64,000 bases of DNA from Pelargonium tetragonum (GCA_036897445.1 JAYMTL010000010.1:1-64000); one strand, 5' to 3'; shown: positions 51,294 to 64,000, counted from the first letter of the stretch. The notes: a model not told the origin generated them from the sequence alone. Program-made: numbers and translations.

Positions 51294-54200
51294 TAAAGTA
51301 ACTGGGTTAAGTATTATAATATGAATAATTGGATGCCAGGTCACAAAAAGCAAAGGTCAGGTCTATCTTTCTGAGGAATAGGAAATAGAAGAATCCTTTT
51401 GTCAAGAGCTGTTTCATAAGAATTCAAGCAACCTAGGACTAGAATTCTTTATATAATGATCAATGCCTTGAGAGGGAAAGTAATTTCAACAAGACTTTCC
51501 TTATTTATGTACTTTGTAGAAGTCCCCCTTTTACTACCCAATCAAAGGGTTTTTCTATTAATAAAGTAAACTGTCTCTCAAAGTTATTCATTTTCTTAGT
51601 GAACAAGAAAAAAGTCAATTTAGCGCTTACCCAACAACTTTTTATTTTATTAGGCGCTCTCAAGCAATCTCCCCTAGTCAAGTTTTATGTTTATGACATA
51701 GTACTAAGTATCCCAGTTTATTCCTTACTTTTAAAAGCAACAGCGTGTTCTATAAATTTATGTTTCCTTTACTAATACTAACTAAAATAGGTTCACAGAT
51801 AAAGGAGCAGAAAGTAGGTTCCGTTAGATTGTATATTCCTTATAGGATAAGTGTGTCCACATGTTATACTGCGCAAGGCGGGTTTACATTAAAAAAATCT
51901 TTCAAAGGGTCATACTTCATTTTAGAAAGGCTTGTTGTTGAGAGAATCTAACATAATACAAATTTTTAACAACGGAAACTTAATCCTAGAAAAAACATCC
52001 CTTAAAGGACTCCAGTAGTAAGTATCAATATTACTTAATCTTTTTAAAAGCTCTTAGAGAAATATAACTATAGTTAAAAGGGGGCTTATTTGCCTCGTAT
52101 CTTAAATACTTCTTTTTCTAGGTTACCCGTTTTAGAAAGTCTAGAAAGCTCCCTAATATTTTCTATTTTAGCAACCGCGTGATTAAGAGGCTCAGTAGGA
52201 CACTTGCAACTCCTTTTTCTAAGCGGGCGAGAGAGCCCCTTTTCTTAAAAAATCCGTTGGACTATACTAGAGGGGGTATAAAAAAAGTACTCAAAAGTTT
52301 CTACTTCCAAAAGAATCAAGTACGAAATGAAACAATGAATAACCCCCCTTTGCATTCCCTTTTATAGATAATTACTAGCCTAAAAGTGCTTCTAGTAACT
52401 CTCCTGGTAACTTGGATAGCTTAGAATTAATTCTAGCTTGTAATTAAGAGATGTCATACCCCTGGTGTTCGACCTAAAAATTGGGAAGGGGACTTGGCTA
52501 AGTCAGATGTACGGGACGGTTAATACTAATAAGAAAGCTATCAAACAGGGCCCTCTAGCTAAGGCAAATTTTTATATCTCTGTAGGACAGGGCAAAAAAT
52601 ACGGAAATCTTTTGAAACATGCCAAAACAGGGCTCTCTTTTGTTATAACAGATAGTAGTAAGGGCAGTCTTACTTATACAAGAAGAACAAGTTAAAGTAG
52701 AAACCCGAAATTAACTTATAAGTTACTCTGTAAAAAGGACTTAGAAGAGTAAGCGAAGCCTTAAGGTCCTGTATACATAACAAGGGTCTATTTCCCCATT
52801 TTATAAATCACAAATACGGATATATTAAGGGGCTTTTAACAGAATCAAAGTTTTAGCTTTTACTGTTATACTTAAATCTTAATTGGTACTTTGTTTTTCA
52901 GCCCTTATGGGAATTCGTTTATATAATGTGTTGATAAAATCTCTTTGGTATACTTGTTTTTATTATTTATTTGACTCTATTACTGTGAATGAGGTCTTAA
53001 TGTTAGAGCTTGGGTATCTTTTAGTAAAAAACAAGTACTTTACTTTAGTTCTAACTTAAGGTCTATATCAAATAATTTGATAGGTTATCCTCTCTAGATA
53101 TTTAATGGTCCCACGCAGGAAAATCTTCTTATTACAAAGTGATTCTAAGGTTCCGGGTTCCTTTTTTTAGTGAATATGCTGAGTCTGGGAACTTATGAGT
53201 GTGCTTTGAAAGGCTTCCTCTTGGGACCGGTGCTTTTAATATTAGTAGCTATGATTTTTGATACTTGAAATATAAAGTTTAGTTTCCACCAGAAAAGATA
53301 TTTTAGTTTTCTATTTTTTCGGTACCCACGAAGGGCTTTTGTAAACGCAAAAATGAAAATAGGGTGAGATTAAACACCGAAGGAATTCCTACTTAACTCG
53401 GGGTCCCTTAAGAGCGTGAAGTTATTTCTACGAAAGTTGTAGTTTTATCTGGATTCAGAACATAAGAAACTGCTTTGGCATATGCCATCAAAGCAAAGAA
53501 AGGGGTCGCTCTAAAAGGATATTTGTACCATAAGGGGTTGTGCAATTAGATAGGTATAGTTTACTTTCTCAAACAAGGCAGGCTATTCTCATTCTAAGGT
53601 CTAGCTTGCTTCTTTTTTCGTAACCCGTTGAAAAAGGAAGGTAACTCAGTTTCGCTTTTAACTTGAGTATATACCTATTCTTTAGCTATTCATAGGGTTT
53701 CTTCCCAATTTCTTATTACTTATAACAAAGAAAATAATACTATTATACCCCGCGTCGAATCTTTTGAAGTCTATCCCAATTCGGCACTTATAATTATAAC
53801 CCTGTGAATTATCCGGATTTTGTATAAGTAAACTCCTCCATATCTTAGAAGGAGTGTAGTATTCATAACTCAGTTTCGCCTTTTATATGGAGAGAAAGAC
53901 TACTGTAATTAGGATCGAAAATCCCTACCTAAATCCCTACAAGAATTCAAAAAATGTATATAGGTGAGACTTCAAAAAACTTTAAACATAGAGGAATCTT
54001 TCCTAGCAATATAACAAAATGAAAAGTTATAACACTTCGAGTTCCCGGAATTCCGGCTTAATAAAAAACAAGGGCTTAATCTATATAAACACTTAGCGCG
54101 GAGCCCGGTCTAGGTTAAAGTTTCTCTTAAATTGCTAACAAGGTAAAGAGGTTTTTAATTCAAATATAGTAAAAAAATTTCCTAAAAGCTTCACAACAAA

Positions 54201-55690
54201 AGCGCCTGGACCTTTATTTCCTTGTTTTCTAGTGTGCACTTTCTGAAAAGTTAATTCTTCTAATCTTCTTTCAAAGGTTGCTAATTCATTTATTTATATA
54301 AGGTCTTATTACCGGAAGAATAAGTGGCGCCTCCCTTACGTCTAAAGGTTTGCTATCTAAACAACAATTATAAAGTATAGGAAATAGTCTCGCCGAGCTA
54401 ATGCTTTTGTTAAATCGATAGATTAAGTCTTATTTTAAGAGACAAAAGATAGACTTAGTATTACTCAATTTAGTTGGGCAATTAGGAACTTCTGAATAAA
54501 AATAAATAAGACAGAAGCAAATAGCAAGTCTAAGGAGTCTGCTTTTGTATTCCTAAATTTAGGAGATCCCTAAAAAATCTTTTGATCGCTTCTTGGAATA
54601 AAGTCAAAAGTCTATTGAGATAGAAAGAATTCGATAATCTAAAACGGAGAGATTTCCTTAAGGTCCAGTTAACAAAGCAAATCTAAGGCACGGAAAATTC
54701 CCGGTGATTAGAACCAGGGAATGCCGGGGATAATAAAGAAGGGAGATACAAAAGGAAGATTTTAGGGAATCAGAGGCGGAGTATTCAATAAACTTATAAG
54801 GGTTACCCTTGAAAGAGATTCCACGGGTACTACTCTCATTTGATAAGATTCAATTTTTATATACAGTAATTCTATTTGTGCAAGAAAACGAGTATTCGCT
54901 TTATATAGTCTGTCTAGTAGACCCCAAAACCCAGCATGACATAACGAAATAAAGTCTAGACTAATAAAATAAGCTAAGCATATTATAAAAAGAAATGCAG
55001 GAAAAACCTAAGGAAATTCAAGAAATGTAGTATATTCTCATAGCAGATAAGGTGTTTCTTTTTGACAATGGAGTATAATTCAAGTTTGATTTTTTTAGCT
55101 TTATAGTTATAATTGGGTTTGCTAGGAGAAAAAACGAGTCTCCTGTTAAGAAAAGTCTGGCTTTCCCAGGATATAATTAAGATATTTGGTATTTGGAATA
55201 GTAAGGATTAAAATAAATAAGGCAAGGGGTAGCTTTTTTTCATGTCATACGGGACTTACAACAATTTGAGTTTAGTTTATTCAACAGTTATAGAGACCTC
55301 GGCTATTTGTGTGAGTATTTGCTTTTCGGTATAACCTAGAGATTGCGGCCAGTTAAAGCGATTAATTTCCCGGTAAGGGAACCCTTTAATTATACTAGTC
55401 AAGAAACTCCGTTTAATATCTTTCAGGGTTTTTAGTGCTATTTAAGAAAGACTTCTCCGACAGTGCATAAGGAAACAAAACCTTACTCTTTATAACATAA
55501 CTTAGTACTGCTCTTTTCTATGTGGTTCCACCCGAGTTAGAAAAGTTCAATTCATACAGTCTTTTTTATAAGGGAGAGCAGTCCAAAGTCTATTCCTTCA
55601 AATTATTAACAGCAGAGGCCGGGCGCGTTCATTAAGGGCTCCTTATTAGTATTTAAAAATATTAGCATAAAGTCCGGGATAGATCTAGGT

Positions 55691-55703
55691 TAAGGGCCCC
55701 TTA
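55691..55703. repeat. 6-bp-arm palindrome with one central base
   Basis: TAAGGG-C-CCCTTA, preceded by GGT and followed by ACC-like bases, so the symmetry continues imperfectly outward. Confidence 0.5.
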
Positions 55704-55894
55704 CCAACCAGATACTGCTAAACAAGTGTAGAGAACCTTTATATCAAGGAGTTACTTAAAAAAGCTTATTGAGACTTTAATGAGAGGCAAAAAAAGGGTA
55801 TTCTACTGGGCTCCCTTTTAAACGGGATATATTAGTTTTATAGACGAGAAGGCTTTTTATTAGTTGAGAGGTGGGTGTATTATTACGGATAAGG

Positions 55895-56600
55895 GATTCG
55901 ACCCGACCATAAGTACAAGGTGTTTCAGTGAGGTCCTTGATATTTTAGAATAGATTAAGTTAAAACTTATTTGTTTTTAGTGGTATCTCTTAAGCAAGAC
56001 TTGAAATTAACATTAGAACGCTAGCCAGGCAAACTTTTCGCTTTTGAAAAGGTATTTACGTATAAGATATAGAGAAAGTACACATCCCACAGAAGCTCTC
56101 AATTTAGTAAACTAAGTTCTAGTTATCGAAAAGAAGAAACCCGATTATATAAGAAATACAAGATAAGGGTTTGTCAGATGCAGTAACGCAGGTTCCAAAC
56201 TCTTTGGTTTATAAAGTTCAGTCCTTAGTGGCTAGACAGGGCTTCCCCCTTATTTCTAAAAAGATAATAATAAGCATTACATATGCAAGAGTTTGATAAT
56301 TAAATCGTACTCATACCTAAAATCAAATTTTGTATTTAGAGACCCTACGTTACTATTTCCTTAAATTAGGCAGGTTTTTTAACTACTGTAGCTGGGATCC
56401 TACCCCTGGGTTTGAACCAAAAGCTCCATTCATAAAAAGAGGCAGTTAACTTCTAGCGTTTGCTTACTATAATCTATAATAGAAAATGAGTTATTAAGAG
56501 AGCCCTTTTTGTCAATTTGTCAAATTTTTCTAGGTTTTCTTTTTAGAGATCACGCAAAAAATTAGCCTGAAGCGGGTTCAAGTCCGGTCATAAGTACAAG
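55895..56600 (+). repeat. Two related T-arm-like 3-prime fragments
   Basis: At about 55895-55918 and 56573-56597 a T-loop-like core (GGGATTCGACCC; GGGTTCAAGTCC) is followed by the shared 12-mer CATAAGTACAAG. The stems pair poorly. The shared 3-prime tail suggests two copies of one tRNA-derived fragment about 680 bases apart. Confidence 0.35.
56405..56421 (-). ncRNA. Isolated tRNA T-arm-like stem-loop
   Basis: Minus-strand TTTGG-TTCAAAC-CCAGG pairs at all five stem positions (two T-G) around a canonical 7-nt T-loop. The sequence 5-prime of it does not give an anticodon arm at the right distance, so only the T-arm is supported. Confidence 0.3.
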
Positions 56601-56870
56601 TGTTGGCTCCTTATTTGGGTTTGGTTTTCACTTAATACTACTTAAAGGCAGCTCGTAGCAAGATATACGAGAATACAAAGTCAAAGCTGTGTTAATTAGA
56701 TCTCGTATAGGATTCCCTCGAAGAAATTTCCGTTATAGGATATAGGAGGCGCTCACAACGAAGGTGTCAGTTTAATTCTTACTCCTTTGCCTAAAGAGTT
56801 TTCCGCTTAGTAGTTGAATATCTGCAAGTCTACAAGAAAAAGGGACCCCCTTAAGTTTTTTTGTAAGAAA

Positions 56871-57420
56871 GTCTACTAACTATAAGATGGAAATGAAAGA
56901 GAATCCTCTTCTCCCTGCAGTTACTGACACGGGAGCAGAGAAACTTAATAGATAATTGAGAGCATTAACCTTAACAAGTAAGACTCTCTATTACTAACTA
57001 TTCTATTTTACTCTCTAATAAAAGAAGAGTAATAAACCCCATACGCAGTCAATCTTTACTAAGTTCCCTTACTAGCTTCTCTTTCACAACTTTGTATATA
57101 TTACTATTCGTTAAACAGTAGGATAATAAGCTTCATTAACAGCTCTGATATTTATTTTCTTGCAATTCCTTGTAAAAGTTGTTCCTATTATTAATTAGCT
57201 TTAGTGTACCCTTTTTGCTTGTCTCTTAAAAAGTCCTATCTTTCTAAGTGTACTTAAGGCTTTAGCTATCTTGTAACAAAGAGTAGCAAATTGAGTGCTA
57301 AGTATTTGCATTTATAGTAACCGAAACTTAAGTCTATCCCTTATCCGCTGTCATTACCTTCTTTTTCCTTACGATTTTGCCTAAGAATCCTCTAAAAAAA
57401 AGTTGTCAGGAAATTATAGT
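56871..57420. other. Block poor in GC clusters, no supported gene
   Basis: Few GG-to-CC palindromes. The minus strand is A/G-rich and gives short K/R-rich frames (for example GKIVRKKKVMTADKG), all broken within about 25 codons. In texture it resembles 27481-28075 and 4481-5160. Confidence 0.3.
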
Positions 57421-60400
57421 ACATGGAATAAAAAGTTTTTAAATAATTGGGCGTCTATAGATTTCAAACTCCATTTAGTAAGAAATTCTACTTGAATCTT
57501 TTAGTTGCTGTTTAAAGGGGGATGTTACTGGTTGACAGTATAGTTTGATAGTAGCCCTACACTCACGTAAATCAATTTTGGACAATACTACTTTTAGCCA
57601 AGTGGACTTTTATAAAAAAAGGAGACCAGCCCTAAGTTACAAAGAAGGTTAAGTCTAATACCAGAAAAAGAAATGAGCGTCTCTTCTAATTGTTATTACC
57701 TATATAGACAGAAGGTTGTCCTCATAGAGCCTCTCTTTTACTTGTTTCTCCTTATTTTTATTAAGTTGAGTTGGCTTTTTACAATTAGTGGACACTCTTT
57801 AATCTGGGCAATCGAGATACCCTAAAAAGACGAACTGATAAGTAGTTGAGCAAATCTGGTTTCTATCTGATAGATTTTTCCTAGGAGCAAATGCAAGTGG
57901 GTGCGCTTATAAGGTTGGTAATATCCAGGGGGATCCTTTATAAGCTGATTCTTCCATTGTACTTTTAATGGGTATTCCAGTCAAATTTATAAAGGGAGGC
58001 AGCTTTATGACTCCTTCTTTGTAAAGTAATTTCTTTTAAAACTCGGTATTAGTCTACAAAAAGGGTATAACTAGAACCCAGGATACCTATTTGGGGATGC
58101 GCTTGTTTATCGAAAATCTTTATTAACTAGTTAAATAAAGTAAGAGGGGACTTTTGACTTTTTCATTAAACGCAGTTTTGAATACGTATAGTGTAAGAAA
58201 CTAGAAATAGGAGCAGCACTTCTGCAGAAGGTTTTCTTTCTAGGTTCCCCCGAGTAAGAAAGGTATAAACAAAGGTTAACTTCTACTAATACAGCAAGAG
58301 CATTAAAAAAACTAAATTCATATACTTTTCTAATGTGTTTTTCGTTACAGGAAAGGGGTTATACTATAAGAAAAGTAAGAAAAGGAAATCAAAAAGTGCA
58401 GCTGCTGAGAGATTCCGCTGCCCTTAATAAAGTATCTATAAAGTAAGGCGTTGTTCCCGTGTTTCCTGGGTTTCTATTTCCGGATTAGAATCAAACGAAT
58501 TTAACTTTCACTTTTCTTCCCTTGGCTTAGACTAAAAAGTACTACTACCCCTAGAGTTAAAAAAATCCTTAATACCTATAAACCAGCCGTCTACCCTTCC
58601 TCATTTTGCCCAAAGGACCTCTCATAAGAATACCCTTTTGCCCCTTTTTGTTATGTATAAAAAGTGCAGGGGATAATCCCAAAACGCCCGAAGTACCCAA
58701 GCCCCACTAGGTAATAGTAACGTAGGGACTCCTTTTTAATAAAAAATAACTGAATAAGCTGGACAGTAACTAGAGTTCAAGCTTTATTCTTTATTTTAAA
58801 AGGCTTTTTTGTGATTTGTCAAACAAAAGTCAATCCTATTACACTGCCCTGGTATAAAGTCAATAAAGGGTTTTTAGGCTTTTGGTTGCTAAAATCGGGG
58901 ACTCCCCTTAAATGGTTTAAAACTAAAAATTTCTTTAGAAGGAACCTCACAAAAGTCTTATTACTGCAGGAAGTGCCCACTTGCAAGATCTCGATTGTAT
59001 GTAAAGGTGTAAATAAACCATAGAAAGAGGTGCTAAATAAAAGAATTCTCCTGTGCGAGCCCCTGGTATAAATTCTCGAGGTAGTATATTCGTAAGCCAC
59101 CGAAAGGAATCCCGAATTCCGCAGGTTCAAGCGCTCTCACTTACTGGTTAATTCTATACTTCTTGCTATAGGGCAGTGTTATGAAACGAGGATACTCTCT
59201 CAGATCCCAAGCCAGACTTCCAAGAGGGGTCTATTAATAGTGGAATAAAACCCGTTGCATAACTAGTTGTATTTTATAGAGTTCCTTGGATACTAAAAGT
59301 TCCTAGTAGTACTAAATTTTTAAGGTTGTTTAAGCCCCTATCGGGTTGCTTGAGTCGAGCATTTGCTATAAATAGAATAGAGTCTTTGACCCTTCAAACG
59401 ACTGTAACCCCCTAACTCCGCCAATAAGGAAATACACGGATTTACTCCTAAAGAACTTAACTTTTGCAACCCTTTTTACAAGACAAGCACTGCTGTTAAG
59501 TTAAACTCCATTCCAAAGAGAAAGACCCAATGTAAAAGTAAAGAACTCACATAAAAAAATTGCTACAAGCGGGTTAATAAATAAGCTTGACTCTAACAAG
59601 AGAGCCCCTTTCTTATTGTGCAATTACATGCTATTCAAGTGCATTAGAGGTATAGTACGAGACTTTTCTCAGTAGAATAGAATTAAAAGATATCCTTTTT
59701 AATTTAGTTAGTAGGCCTTTAAGGTTTATAAATTATAAATAGAGTATCTCGCAGTGACGGGTTTACTTGAAAAAAGACTTAACTCTGAAAGGTCACAGGG
59801 GTCCCCATATGCCAAAGTCAAACTGTTTATAAAAGGACTTTTTGGCTTCTAAGAAAAGTGGAACCTGCTAAAGGGTGCCTTATTCCTAAGGTAAAACCAG
59901 AATTTCTGGGGTATTTTCATTTCCTTTATACTTATATGTAAACTAGTTGAGACCCCGGATTCTTAAAAACGGGTGAGATTACTAATTTTCAGTGCTCCTT
60001 GCCCAGCATATCTAAAATAGAAAAGGGTTAAAAAGGGGATTTCTTAATTATTTACTACCTAGGACCCGGTGCTATATCTCATTAGTTGAAACAAGATTTC
60101 TTAAAGCCTTTAAAGCAGTTATATTCATTTACATTTCTTATAGTAGACTACCTTTTTTTTACTTTATAACTTATCAGATCCTGGCTAGTTTAGCTAAAAC
60201 TCCTTCTATTTACTTACTGGACACAGATTACATTCTTTCTGCTCCTTAATATCTTTATTATCCCTGGAATATGAAACCTGGAAACAGAGGACTACTTAAT
60301 AATCCGGATTTCCTTTCTTATCTTAAAAACTAATAACTCTAGAAAACTGAAAATACTAATAAATACAACTAAGAAATCTCTATCGTATCTCTTTAGAAAC

Positions 60401-63400
60401 GAAAAACTCCTTTTTAGTCAAAACTTGGTATCCCATTTACTTGAGACGAAATGAAGTCCCCAGTATCCGACAACAGGAAACTTCCCGGGTTTTTAGATCG
60501 CCTATTTGCTGCTATGCTACAGTGAAAACTAACAAAAAAAAGTAAACCTTCTCAAAGCAGCCCGGAAGCTAGCTATTTATTATTAATGGGATTTCCTTTC
60601 GGTTTTAGGAGTGTCTTCCTCTTGTTGTTTTCTTAGTATTAGAAACTTTATTACCTTTCTTATGAGAAAAAGCTTTCACTTTAGTTCACAAGAGTTCAAG
60701 TCGTATCATAGACTATAAGAAAGACTCCCCTAAACTATCCTTGGAAATTCCTTTCCGGGAAAGCTTTGTAAGCAAGCTATTTACGAGAAACTCTTATCTG
60801 CTTTACGTAATCCTTTATTAAGGGATTCTACGCATGCTTCTACTCTTGATTGATTAAGCCGGAATCCGGATGACCTGAATTCTATTCTATGTTAACTGCA
60901 ATTTCATTTCCATGGAAAACGCCAAATTTATATAGTAAAGGGTTGATCAAGTTCTTAAAAAGTTTGCTCAAGTAAATTGTCTGGGTCGTAGGATTCTAAG
61001 CTAAAAAGTCTTAGTGGAATATATTAAAAGCTAGTGCTAATTTCTGTTATATACTTATTGTGGCTAGTAGTTCCTTTTAGCTCTTTAGCTCTCCTGTTTA
61101 CTACTTTTTATCCTCTTACTTTCTTTTCCTAAGCAAAAATCCGAAATAAAAAAGACTCCTACTACTGTACGCAAATACTAGGAAAAGTTAGAAGTTTTTT
61201 ATTGTTCTAGAGTATAAATTACCTGCTTACAAAAGACGACACCCAGCTACCCTTGGTAGAGTCTCCTCTACCCTTGTTTTCCCACCTTCTTTCTAAATCT
61301 AAAAATTCGAGTGGCTTTCCTGCTTATAATTTTATATAAGACTTTACGGGTCAAACAATAAAGAAATTTTAGTCGAGATAACCCTTTTGAAACACCTTTA
61401 CTCAATAAGAGAGATAAGGTTCCGGCACTGTGTGCGTAAGGCATACCCCTAAAAATTAGAATATAAAAGCGCATGAAATGAAGTCAAAAAAGACCCATTA
61501 GAAGGCATTTTTCAATTTATGGGTTTAGTGGAGTGGGGGCATCCAAGATTTTGGCAGTACGAACTCTAACACATGCACTAAAAACTCCGGAGTTTAAAGT
61601 TATAGGATATAGAAAGAAACTGCCTCTAATAAAACTCTCTAAAGAAAAATAGAAAGCTTTAGCCCTGCCCTATTCAAAAAGTGCAAGACTATTATACTCG
61701 AACGGTAGAAGATCGCTTCTGTACCCTCTTAAGCTATACTTTGAATCTCTAAAAGCTAAAAATTAGCCCGTTTCTTATAACCATAAAAATGCTAAAACGT
61801 TTCTAATCTAATTTATTTTACCCGGCTTGTGAAACTTGTGATATCAAAAAGCAAAAACTGGTAATAAAAAGAATTTTATAGGAAAGGTAGCCAAGAATGT
61901 ACGAAAAAAGAACTGCAGCTATCTTGATAAGGCGTAACTCTAAATAAAAGTCAAAACCGCTAACCTAAAATATCAGAAAAGGAACCCGCAAAGCAGCTTT
62001 CTTCAAGTTTATTTTATTAATAGTTATAGCTATCTTTTCTAAAAACCGAAACTCTATCTCTATACGAATACCTTTTATAATAAAGGACTAAACTCAGTTA
62101 ATTTTAGTACATTTTGACTCAGACTATTCATAACAACTTTCTTGAATTAACAGGTGCTTCCGCCGCTGTTAAAAACTCAATGGTAAACTCGCTTAATAAG
62201 GGGTTAACCAGATAGTAGCCTTTAAAAATATAGTAACCAGGAATTCTTGTTTTTTTTGGATCCTATTTCCTACCCACGTATATTTATTGATGAAAATCCT
62301 TTTTATATAGAAAACTTACGAGCCCTATATAGAAGGTTCGTCCGAGAGTTACGAATCTTAGGTGTCTAGCCCTAACTTAACCTAGCATCTTCTACCCCTT
62401 GTTATACACCTCTTTTAGGTTAAACTACATCTGGGTGAAACCTTTAAACTACAATTAAGTACTGCGTTACTGTTATAGCAGTTTAACCCTAGCTAAGCGC
62501 ACCTCCTCGGTATAAATTCTGGAGTTTCTTACGAATAATGGGTATAAATAGGGCTATAGGAGCTCCTATAAAGGATACTACAAAAGTAACTGAAATTAGA
62601 ACTGACACAACTGGAAACTGAAATTTTATACATAATCGAAAGCTTTTTCGCGTTAACAACGGGCCTAGATCATCTATACTAACTTCGAATAAATAATACC
62701 GGGAATTTCTAGAATAAGGGACCCTGTATCCCTAAATCCGGTTAAGAAATAAAGGCTGACACTAAGCTACGGAAACTTTTTCATTAAAGCAAAAAGGTCG
62801 TATTGGCTTTGTCTGCTTGGAAAGAGTCCTTAAAAAAAAGTAAGGAATCTGATAAAATTTCTGTTGTGAAGTTAAAAAGTCCAGTCCATAAGACGAGGAA
62901 TTTCTTTTTTACATAGAAGTTTTTCAATAACTACCAGGAATTACCTGCGAAAAAGGGGCCTTGCTGTACGCCTAATTGAAATACAGTAGTTTACCTTCTC
63001 TTGGTCTTGGTTTAAGGTACTTAGTTAGTAAGAAAGACTTTAGGATACTACTGTCTCTAGGGATTTCAAGTCTATCACACAAGATTCTTATAGGCAGAGA
63101 AGAGAATATTCCCCCAGGTTTCCTTGAAGGTTAGGTGTGGCACTTGAACTCATGCATTTTCTTATTCTTAGTAGGTATTCGAGGAATAGAAAGTAGGGGG
63201 GTATTCTCATTTATATGGGTTATAAGTTGTTCCCTTGTTTTTAGTTTTCGAATAGTAATAAAGGTTTTAGGGAATAAAAGAACTGAAACTAATGAATTTC
63301 CAATTTCTGTTTAGGAAAGCCTTTATAGAATTCCTGGTGTTTAGGGCTATTAAGTCCGTATTTTTACTATATCATTAACAAACCTCTCAAAAAATAGAGC

Positions 63401-64000
63401 TGTGTTTTCTTGTTTCAAGTTTTTCTCGTCTAATGCTAGGATTAAGTTGAAACAAAGGGTTTCCCTTATTGTCAGTTTAAAGCGATAAAGCCTAAAGAGG
63501 AGATGTAAACCTTACAGATCCAGTTAAAAAGTCACAAGGAATTCTTAAAAGTTATCCCTAAAGAACTGAAAAACTTAGTAAATATTGACTCAGAAAGTCC
63601 TTGGTGACACCTTTACAAGCACCCCTCACTTGTGTTTTAAGCGATTCTAGAAAATAACCTTACTATTCTACTCAATCTAGATTCTTCTTCTAATTAACTG
63701 TTGTAAACCTCTTAAACCTTTTTTGGTATTCCAATGGACTTAATAACAGTCTAACTCGAAAAGGGACGGGGGTCCTATAATTCGAAGCTAGCTGCAAGGG
63801 GTTTTTAAGGAGAGGTAGATAGGTTTCTTAGTCTTAAAGTGTTACTTATTCTGGTACCTCTAATCAGGGATATAGAAAAAGAATAACTAAATTCTGTTTC
63901 TAAAAGCCCTTAGAAAGGTACTGTGGCTCATTTTTGTCGGATATTCGTAATAATAAGAGAGGAGTTTTTATTAGTATGGGAGTTGAACTCAAGTATTCTC
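57421..64000. other. Spacer without supported gene
   Basis: GC clusters near 58728, 58893, 59107 and 60860. Weak T-arm-like sequences occur near 59122 and 60690 on the plus strand, and near 63148 and 63978-63996 on the minus strand; the last could belong to a tRNA-like unit that continues past the window. The hairpin at 61704-61725 is the clearest structure. Confidence 0.55.
61704..61725. repeat. Hairpin with 2-nt bulge
   Basis: GGTA-GAAG-ATCG-CTTC-TG-TACC forms 4 + 4 pairs around a 4-nt loop with a two-base bulge on one side. The sequence also recalls a tRNA anticodon arm but the loop is too short. Function unknown. Confidence 0.4.

Larger units (their letters stand above)
41434..52440. other. 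Spacer with scattered tRNA-like fragments
   Basis: Weak T-arm-like sequences occur near 47591 (GGTTCGAAT) and 48282 (AGTTCAATTCCTG); the best is at 51267-51293. GC clusters continue, for example near 45448, 46031 and 48482. No gene is supported; the frame at 45076-45264 is within chance. Confidence 0.55.
52441..56870. other. Spacer without supported gene
   Basis: AT-rich with palindromes such as 55691-55703. Two related T-arm-like fragments lie near 55900 and 56580. The 76-codon GTG-started frame at 52465-52695 is not distinguishable from chance. Confidence 0.55.

Noticed and set aside
52465-52695. 76-codon GTG-started ORF
   Set aside because: Length within chance, non-ATG start, no family motif and no neighbouring signal.
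58811-59130. Overlapping ORFs on opposite strands (70 and 103 codons)
   Set aside because: Overlapping antisense frames of this size are expected by chance, and neither shows a motif. The 103-codon one starts at a non-ATG-like position without any supporting signal.
36-64000. Search for CRISPR arrays, group I/II intron cores and homing endonuclease motifs
   Set aside because: No regularly spaced repeats, no group II domain V-like sequence and no LAGLIDADG- or GIY-YIG-like frame were seen.

Overview
The window is AT-rich (about one third G+C, estimated by eye) and almost without genes. I found no protein, rRNA or complete canonical tRNA gene that I would defend as functional. The longest standard-code reading frame, 16727-17155 minus, is about what chance gives in 64 kb of this composition. 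Nearly every other short ORF is a chance frame.

What kind of DNA: the best evidence is a tRNA-Phe(GAA)-like unit at 41361-41433 minus. Its sequence is of bacterial or organellar type, and a second, more diverged copy lies at 6046-6119 minus. Together with many isolated T-arm-like fragments and a very high density of short GC-rich palindromes in AT-rich spacer, this looks most like intergenic DNA of a large, expanded mitochondrial (or other organellar) genome from a protist, alga or fungus. Short dispersed inverted repeats and GC clusters are known from several such genomes. This is inference. I could not name the organism, and nuclear repeat-rich DNA is not excluded.

Layout: 1-4.5 kb is spacer with T-arm-like fragments, including a 15-base direct repeat 69 bases apart. 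4.5-5.2 kb has a different texture and a decayed 60-bp tandem duplication. 5.2-10 kb holds the diverged tRNA-Phe copy, a perfect 12-bp inverted repeat around a duplicated decamer (9182-9234) and a tRNA-Met-like stretch (about 9735-9805). 10-16.7 kb is spacer. 16.7-20 kb holds the longest ORF, whose stop codon sits inside a hairpin followed by seven T, and several low-stop frames. 20-41 kb is spacer with a 26-bp exact repeat, a relative of the 9.2-kb inverted repeat and many palindromes. 41.4 kb is the tRNA-Phe-like unit. 41.4-64 kb is spacer with further half-tRNA fragments.

The parts do not make up a pathway or operon. The recurring themes are degenerate tRNA-like pieces scattered on both strands, and a dispersed near-palindromic motif built on GGANTCC. 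I count about 35 copies of GGANTCC by eye, where base composition alone predicts about six.
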